Source: Pectobacterium sp. CFBP8739
GTDB lineage: Bacteria; Pseudomonadota; Gammaproteobacteria; Enterobacterales; Enterobacteriaceae
Assembly (NCBI RefSeq): GCF_013449375.1
Contig: NZ_JACDRR010000007.1
Location: forward strand, 146-64,145
DNA length: 64,000 nucleotides
Direction of reading: 5' to 3'
Part shown: piece after piece, positions 59,042 to 64,000 of the stretch
How the letters are laid out: every line of letters starts with the position of its first letter
Numbering within the stretch: the stretch's first letter is position 1
Program-made: the position numbers and the translations under genes
Notes under the pieces: generated by a model
What the model was told of the DNA's origin: nothing
The model's input: only the letters and a program-made list of their open reading frames with translations
Databases searched by the model: none

Positions 59042-60529
59042 ATGATACCTGTCGTCGCGCTGGTCGGGCGCCCGAATGTGGGGAAATCCACGCTATTTAA
59101 CCGCTTAACGCGTACTCGTGATGCATTGGTGGCGGATTTCCCTGGGCTGACTCGTGACCGCAAGTATGGTCGTGCAGAAGTGGAAGGGCATGAGTTTATT
59201 ATCGTTGATACCGGTGGGATCGACGGTACCGAAGACGGTGTGGAAACGCGTATGGCCGGTCAATCGCTGGTGGCGATTGAAGAAGCGGATATCGTGCTGT
59301 TCATGGTGGATGCCCGCGCAGGATTGATGCCTGCGGATGAAGGTATTGCCAAACACTTGCGTAGCCGTGAAAAAACGACGGTGCTGGTGGCGAACAAAAC
59401 CGACGGTCTTGACCCGGATATGGTCACGGCAGATTTTTACTCGCTCGGTATGGGCGAAGTGTACCCTATCGCCGCATCTCACGGTCGTGGTGTGACCTCA
59501 TTGCTGGAAACAGTTCTGCTGCCGTTTGTACAGGATGAAATCGAAGAGCCGGTCGAATTGACTGAAGAGGAAGAGAACGCGGCTTACTGGGCTGCGTTAG
59601 AAGCGGACGAGCAGGCCAGCGAAGAAGAAGCCGAAGACGATTTCAATCCTGAAGATTTGCCGATCAAGTTGGCGATTGTCGGGCGCCCGAATGTGGGGAA
59701 ATCTACGCTGACTAACCGTATTCTGGGTGAAGAACGCGTGGTCGTATACGATATGCCGGGTACGACGCGCGACAGTATCTACATTCCGATGGTGCGCGAC
59801 GAGCGCGAATACATTCTGATTGATACCGCGGGTGTGCGTAAGCGCGGTAAAGTAACGGATACGGTAGAGAAATTCTCCGTTATCAAGACGTTGCAGGCGA
59901 TTGAAGATGCCAACGTGGTACTGCTGGTCATCGACGCGCGTGAAGGTATTTCCGATCAGGATCTCTCACTGCTGGGCTTTATCCTCAATAGTGGACGCTC
60001 ACTGGTGATCGTGGTGAACAAGTGGGATGGCCTGTCACAGGAAGTGCGTGAGCAGGTGAAAGAGACGCTGGATTTACGTCTCGGCTTTATCGATTTTGCC
60101 CGTATTCACTTCATTTCCGCGCTACATGGCAGCGGTGTGGGCAACCTGTTTGAGTCCGTCACTGAAGCCTATGCGTGCGCCACCCGTCGCGTGAGCACGG
60201 CGATGTTGACCCGTATCATGCAAATGGCATCAGACGATCACCAGCCGCCGCTGGTACGTGGCCGTCGCGTGAAGCTGAAATATGCGCATGCTGGTGGTTA
60301 TAACCCGCCGATTGTGGTGATCCACGGGAATCAGGTGAAAGACCTGCCGGATTCTTACAAGCGCTATCTGATGAACTACTATCGTCGTTCGCTGGACGTC
60401 ATGGGCACGCCGATTCGTATCCAGTTTAAAGAAGGGGAAAACCCTTTTGCAGACAAGCGCAATACGCTGACGCCAAATCAGCTACGCAAGCGTAAGCGTT
60501 TGATGTCACATATTAAAAAAGGTAAGTAA
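59042..60529 (+). CDS. der: Ribosome-assembly GTPase Der (EngA)
   Basis: 495 residues with two tandem GTPase domains, each starting GRPNVGKST (about residues 8 and 216), joined by an acidic Glu-rich linker, and a C-terminal KH-like domain. Required for 50S subunit maturation. Confidence 0.98.
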   Translation: MIPVVALVGRPNVGKSTLFNRLTRTRDALVADFPGLTRDRKYGRAEVEGHEFIIVDTGGIDGTEDGVETRMAGQSLVAIEEADIVLFMVDARAGLMPADEGIAKHLRSREKTTVLVANKTDGLDPDMVTADFYSLGMGEVYPIAASHGRGVTSLLETVLLPFVQDEIEEPVELTEEEENAAYWAALEADEQASEEEAEDDFNPEDLPIKLAIVGRPNVGKSTLTNRILGEERVVVYDMPGTTRDSIYIPMVRDEREYILIDTAGVRKRGKVTDTVEKFSVIKTLQAIEDANVVLLVIDAREGISDQDLSLLGFILNSGRSLVIVVNKWDGLSQEVREQVKETLDLRLGFIDFARIHFISALHGSGVGNLFESVTEAYACATRRVSTAMLTRIMQMASDDHQPPLVRGRRVKLKYAHAGGYNPPIVVIHGNQVKDLPDSYKRYLMNYYRRSLDVMGTPIRIQFKEGENPFADKRNTLTPNQLRKRKRLMSHIKKGK

Positions 60530-60538
60530 TGTATTAAT

Positions 60539-60567
60539 GGGGCGAATAGCGATATTCGCCCCGTTTT
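60539..60567 (+). terminator. der terminator
   Basis: GGGGCGAATA-GCGA-TATTCGCCCC, then GTTTT; perfect 10-bp stem. Confidence 0.88.
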
Positions 60568-60616
60568 GTCAGAGACGAAGCCTGGTTAACAACACCAATA
60601 ATCATCAAGGAAAGTC

Positions 60617-61576
60617 ATGTCCTGGGAAACCTGGAGTTTTGCATTCAACGTCACGATGCCTAATGTGCTGATGTTGTTGATCGGTATTGCGTTACGCAAA
60701 CTCAATCTGCTGAATGATGCGTTTTGTGATACGGCAATGCGGGTTGTATTCAATCTTTCTCTTCCCTGTCTGCTGTTTTTTAGTGTTGCAGGTAATCACC
60801 AGTCGTTTTCGGAACAGTGGCCGCTGGTGGTGTATGGCACGGTAGGTACGCTGGCGACATTCCTGCTGCTGGAAATCGCGGCGGTGAAGCTCGTCAAAGA
60901 CCCGAAGGAACGCGGCATTTTTGTGCAAGGCGGATTCCGTTCGAATACTGGCGTAATGGGGCTGGCTTTTGCGATGAGTGCTTACGGTGATGAAGGCATT
61001 GCTGTTGGCTCACTGTATCTGATGGTGACGGTGATTATGTTTAACGCACTGTCTGTCATTACGTTGACGCGCAGCTTGCAGCGGCAATCGCCTGAACAGA
61101 AGATTCCGGTAAGCCAACTGCTGCGGGGCATTGTGACCAATCCGCTGATTATTGGTCTGCTGCTTGGTGCTGCCTACGGGCAAAGCCAACTGCCAATGCC
61201 GAGCATCATCAAGCAGACCGGTGGCTTTATTTCCTCCATGGCGTTGCCGCTGGCGTTATTGTGTGCCGGAGCCAGTCTGGAATGGCGCAGTATGTTTCGT
61301 TCGTCGAATGTGGCCGTGCTGTCTTCTGTGGCGAAGGTATTCGTTGTGCCGGGGCTGCTCACGCTGGGCGGATGGCTGGTCGGATTTCGCGGTGTCGAAC
61401 TGGGAATTATTTTTCTGTTTTCCTCAACGCCAACCGCAGCGGGTAGCTATGCCATGACGCGCGCGATGGGCGGAAACGCCACGCTGGCAGCCAATATTAT
61501 TGGCTTGACGACGGTTGGCGCGTTTTTCATGATTGCTATTGGGCTGTATGTGCTGCGTTCCCTCGGTGTGATTTAA
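60617..61576 (+). CDS. AEC (auxin efflux carrier) family transporter
   Basis: 319 residues with about ten membrane helices, family motifs GGFRSNTGVMGLAFA and SSTPTAAGSYAMTRAMGGN. Bacterial AEC members (MdcF, MleP, YfdV-like) carry carboxylates such as malate or malonate; the substrate here is unknown. Inserted between der and yfgJ. Confidence 0.88.
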   Translation: MSWETWSFAFNVTMPNVLMLLIGIALRKLNLLNDAFCDTAMRVVFNLSLPCLLFFSVAGNHQSFSEQWPLVVYGTVGTLATFLLLEIAAVKLVKDPKERGIFVQGGFRSNTGVMGLAFAMSAYGDEGIAVGSLYLMVTVIMFNALSVITLTRSLQRQSPEQKIPVSQLLRGIVTNPLIIGLLLGAAYGQSQLPMPSIIKQTGGFISSMALPLALLCAGASLEWRSMFRSSNVAVLSSVAKVFVVPGLLTLGGWLVGFRGVELGIIFLFSSTPTAAGSYAMTRAMGGNATLAANIIGLTTVGAFFMIAIGLYVLRSLGVI

Positions 61577-61618
61577 CGTCTGACACCGCTTGTTATATAG
61601 CTCAATGGAGGAGAAAAG

Positions 61619-61843
61619 ATGGATGCACATTGTCCTGATTGCCACCACGTGATGTTGTGGCAGCCTGATGGTTCATTCCGATGTGAAGCGTGCCAACAGC
61701 GTTATCTGCGTGAGGCTGCGTGCCCTGAATGTAAGCACTTGCTTCAGGAACTGAAAGCTTGTGGTGCGGTGGATTACTTCTGCCAGCAGCACGGGATGAT
61801 TTCCAAACGGCGGGTTGTATTCAGCTATACACCTGCCGATTGA
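61619..61843 (+). CDS. yfgJ: Zinc-ribbon protein YfgJ
   Basis: 74 residues with two CxxC ribbons (HCPDCHH, RCEACQQ) and further CPECKH, plus LKACGAVDYFCQQHGMISKRRV, closely matching E. coli YfgJ. Function unknown. Ribosome site GGAGGAGAAA. Confidence 0.92.
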   Translation: MDAHCPDCHHVMLWQPDGSFRCEACQQRYLREAACPECKHLLQELKACGAVDYFCQQHGMISKRRVVFSYTPAD

Positions 61844-61851
61844 GCCTATTG

Positions 61852-62196
61852 CTACGCTTGTGCGCCGTTACGCCACAGCTCAGTCAGTTCCGGCGGCGCA
61901 CGGTCTTCTGAGATCAGCAGAATAACATCGGTATACTGATTCTGCTGCGGGTGACGGTAGCTGATGCGGATGCGGTAATAGAACTGGTCACCGCGCCCCG
62001 GGCCGTCTGGTTCTCCGGGGGGGCGAGCCTGAGGAAAGGCATTACGGATCGCGTTACAAATGCGTTCCCGCTCGGATGATGTCACGCTGGCGAGTGCGAA
62101 GCGTCGCGGCCCCGCCAGCTTGGGGATAAAGGCGAATCCCCCTTCACGCGCCAACTCAATGATGGCGTCCTCGTTGAGCTCCGGCAGCGTCTTCAT
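61852..62196 (-). CDS. Emfourin-like inhibitor of the adjacent M4 protease
   Basis: 114 residues with no signal peptide. ATG 62196 overlaps the protease stop codon (ATGA), so the pair is translationally coupled; a longer in-frame start at 62235 lies inside the protease gene. The segment MKTLPELNEDAIIELAREGGFAFIPKL, then FYYRIRISY and ILLISEDRAPPELTELW, resembles the emfourin family, small inhibitors encoded next to protealysin-like proteases in Serratia. Recognition is from memory of the family and from the arrangement. Confidence 0.78.
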   Translation of the reverse strand: MKTLPELNEDAIIELAREGGFAFIPKLAGPRRFALASVTSSERERICNAIRNAFPQARPPGEPDGPGRGDQFYYRIRISYRHPQQNQYTDVILLISEDRAPPELTELWRNGAQA

Positions 62197-63236
62197 AAGA
62201 ACTCCTGACGAACCTCCACGCCCACGGTTTCCCACGACTGCATGACGATGTCGGCAACGGTGTGGTTAAAACGCTTAGCGGCATGCTGAATGGTATGGCG
62301 TGCAAAAATCTCGAAGTCCGCATTTTGCGGCAGTGACTTATCGCACAGCGTGTCGTACCAGATGCGGCCGGCTTTTTCCCAGGAATGCCCGCCCAGCGCG
62401 ATGGCCGTCAGATAGAATGCACGATTGGGAATGCCGGAATTCAGGTGTACGCCGCCGTTATCTTCGCGTGTGTTCACATATTCGTTCATATGATAGGGTT
62501 GGGGATCGATACCTAACAGTTCATCATCATACGCTGTGCCTGGATGTGACATCGATCGCAGCCCCATACCGTGAATACCGTCCGCCAGTAGTTCGGCGCC
62601 GATAAGCCAGTCGGCTTGCTCAGCGGTTTGCCCCAAATGATACTGTTTGACCATAGTGCCAAAGACATCGGACAGGGATTCATTTAACGCGCCTGACTGG
62701 CGGAAATAAATCAACCCAGCCTCGTTTTCGGTAATGCCGTGAGTGAGTTCATGCGCGACGACATCAAGCGCAATCGTGAAGCGATTAAAGATTTTTCCGT
62801 CACCATCGCCGAATACCATCTGTTGCCCATTCCAGAAGGCGTTCTGATAATCGTGACCATAATGCACCGTGCCAGTCAGTGGCAGCCCTTCGGCGTCCAG
62901 TGAGTTACGTTGGAAAATTTTCCAGAAGAAATCGTAAGTAACGCCCAGATAGTTATAGGCCTCATCGACGGCGATATCACCGTTGCTGGGCTGGCCTTCC
63001 GCACGCACCAGCTTGCCGGGCAACTGCTGTTGCTGTTCGGCATCGTGGATGTTGCGATTTGCCTGCCCTGCGGGTAACGTATCATGAGGTTCTGGGCGCG
63101 GGTTATGGCTAACCATTAATGACTGAACGTGCATCAGCGTTTGTTGCGCGCAGTGGCGCTGCTCGTCTGTGCCGTTTGCAATAATGCGATGCAAAATGTA
63201 AGGGGGGATCACGCTACAAATCGGTCTGGACTTCAT
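62193..63236 (-). CDS. prt1: Protealysin-like M4 metalloprotease (Prt1)
   Basis: 347 residues. Zinc site H162-E163-L-T-H166 (VVAHELTHGITENEAG) and third ligand E186 (GALNESLSD). The active-site His is in NGGVHLNSGIPNRAF. There is no signal peptide; the N-terminus (CSVIPPYILHRIIANG) is the short PPL-type propeptide with its Pro-Pro-Tyr motif, typical of protealysin. It closely resembles Prt1 of Pectobacterium carotovorum, described as an extracellular protease, although how it leaves the cell without a signal is unclear. Ribosome site GATGAGGT. Followed by and overlapping its probable inhibitor gene. Confidence 0.9.
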   Translation of the reverse strand: MKSRPICSVIPPYILHRIIANGTDEQRHCAQQTLMHVQSLMVSHNPRPEPHDTLPAGQANRNIHDAEQQQQLPGKLVRAEGQPSNGDIAVDEAYNYLGVTYDFFWKIFQRNSLDAEGLPLTGTVHYGHDYQNAFWNGQQMVFGDGDGKIFNRFTIALDVVAHELTHGITENEAGLIYFRQSGALNESLSDVFGTMVKQYHLGQTAEQADWLIGAELLADGIHGMGLRSMSHPGTAYDDELLGIDPQPYHMNEYVNTREDNGGVHLNSGIPNRAFYLTAIALGGHSWEKAGRIWYDTLCDKSLPQNADFEIFARHTIQHAAKRFNHTVADIVMQSWETVGVEVRQEFL

Positions 63237-63464
63237 ACCTCATCTCCTTGAAAACGCTCATCAGGGGTAACACAGACGACCAACAATCTTTACTGTCTTT
63301 TATCTCACCTGCGTCGCCACGCAAAGTCCGGAATCCGCATAGTGAAAACGGTTAATATGAATGAGTAAACTGGAAATGAGTATAGTCCAGATACTGGGGG
63401 CAGGGAGGGGAGATTGCCGTTGTTTTCGGACAAATTCCCATTCGCGTATTTTATGCCGATTGCG

Positions 63465-64000
63465 TTATTTTGGCGTCGGGGATGAGGGTTTTCGCCGCTT
63501 TTTCACAGAACTTGGGTTCGGCACCAACGTCGTAACCTGACTTTCTATCCAACCGTCCTGCAAACGGGTTTTCAGCGTTTCGCCGGGGGAAATTTGCGCG
63601 ACGTTTTTCAGCACTTTACCATCCGAGGCGGTGGTGACGTTATAGCCACGCGCCAGTGTCGCCAGCGGGCTAACGCCTTCCAGTCGCGAACAGGCGATGC
63701 CTAGCTTTTGCTTGTTCTGATTCAACTGACGTTCTACTGCACTTTGCATCTGATAGCTCAACTGCTGTAAACGCTGCTGCGCACGATGAATGCGGGTTTG
63801 CGGCTGCTGTTGCATCAGGCGCTGTTGTAAGCGTTCACTCCGGCGTGACGTCTTCCGTAGCTGCTGCTGCATGGCGTCATCCAGACGCTGGCGCAGTTTG
63901 ACCAACTGTGCCTGCTGACGTGCCAGCCGCAGTTGTGGATGCTGTTGTTGTAAACGGTGGTGCAGACGAGTGAAATCTCGGTTGCGCTGGGCAAGGTAAT
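63465..64000 (-). CDS. xseA: Exodeoxyribonuclease VII large subunit, C-terminal part (5' end outside window)
   Basis: The frame is open to base 64000. The visible part is the long Gln/Arg-rich coiled coil ([22 protein letters not shown]) and the C-terminal domain ([32 protein letters not shown]), as in E. coli XseA. Degrades single-stranded DNA together with XseB. The catalytic domain lies beyond the window. Confidence 0.95.
   Translation of the reverse strand, partial: YLAQRNRDFTRLHHRLQQQHPQLRLARQQAQLVKLRQRLDDAMQQQLRKTSRRSERLQQRLMQQQPQTRIHRAQQRLQQLSYQMQSAVERQLNQNKQKLGIACSRLEGVSPLATLARGYNVTTASDGKVLKNVAQISPGETLKTRLQDGWIESQVTTLVPNPSSVKKRRKPSSPTPK

Overview
The window reads as chromosomal DNA of a soft-rot enterobacterium, most likely Pectobacterium. 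The backbone keeps the gene order of the Escherichia coli purL-glnB-glyA-suhB-isc-ndk-rlmN-hisS-der-xseA region. Between the blocks sit genes typical of plant-cell-wall-degrading enterobacteria: a pectin methylesterase, a pectin acetylesterase and a Prt1/protealysin-type metalloprotease. Genus assignment is inference from gene content; no rRNA gene is present.

Layout. 1-6483: the C-terminal end of a giant RTX/vWA adhesin, a small conserved gene, and lapD-lapG, the c-di-GMP receptor and periplasmic protease that control such adhesins. 6627-8836: murQ, pgpC, tadA. 8987-14599: mltF divergent from purL with a PurR operator. 14640-15135: a sigma54-type promoter with GlrR boxes and IHF sites followed by the small RNA gene glmY, then its regulators glrK-qseG-glrR and glnB (15313-19426). 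19489-22560: the pectinolysis pair paeY-pemA with a KdgR-like operator, inserted between glnB and hmp. 22712-25518: hmp (NsrR site) divergent from glyA (PurR site). 25738-28666: hcaT-like transporter, then a DUF1007 protein and a NicO/RcnA-type metal transporter. 28734-35207: two paralogous, Fur-box-preceded periplasmic metal-chelate binding proteins, one with permease and ATPase, and between them a chemoreceptor with a FliA-type promoter.

35305-42962: suhB, trmJ and the complete isc operon iscRSUA-hscBA-fdx-iscX with two tandem IscR-type boxes. 43177-45332: pepB and sseB, ending in an ERIC repeat. 45492-50249: an alpha-glucoside PTS, a GH4 phospho-glucosidase and an RpiR regulator, with sseA lodged between enzyme and regulator. 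50607-60529: ndk, rlmN, pilW, rodZ, ispG, hisS, yfgM, bamB, der. 60617-64000: an AEC transporter, yfgJ, an emfourin-prt1 pair and the 3' part of xseA.

Functional links. Iron appears repeatedly: Fe-S assembly under IscR, Fur-box chelate uptake, and NO detoxification under NsrR. Surface attachment (adhesin/LapD/LapG), chemotaxis, pectin de-esterification and the protease form the plant-associated layer on a housekeeping backbone. I found no CRISPR array, prophage, insertion sequence, rRNA or tRNA. The least explained items are the chemoreceptor bracketed by paralogous binding proteins, the DUF1007-NicO pair with a Zur-like palindrome at its start codon, and the overlapping protease-inhibitor gene pair.
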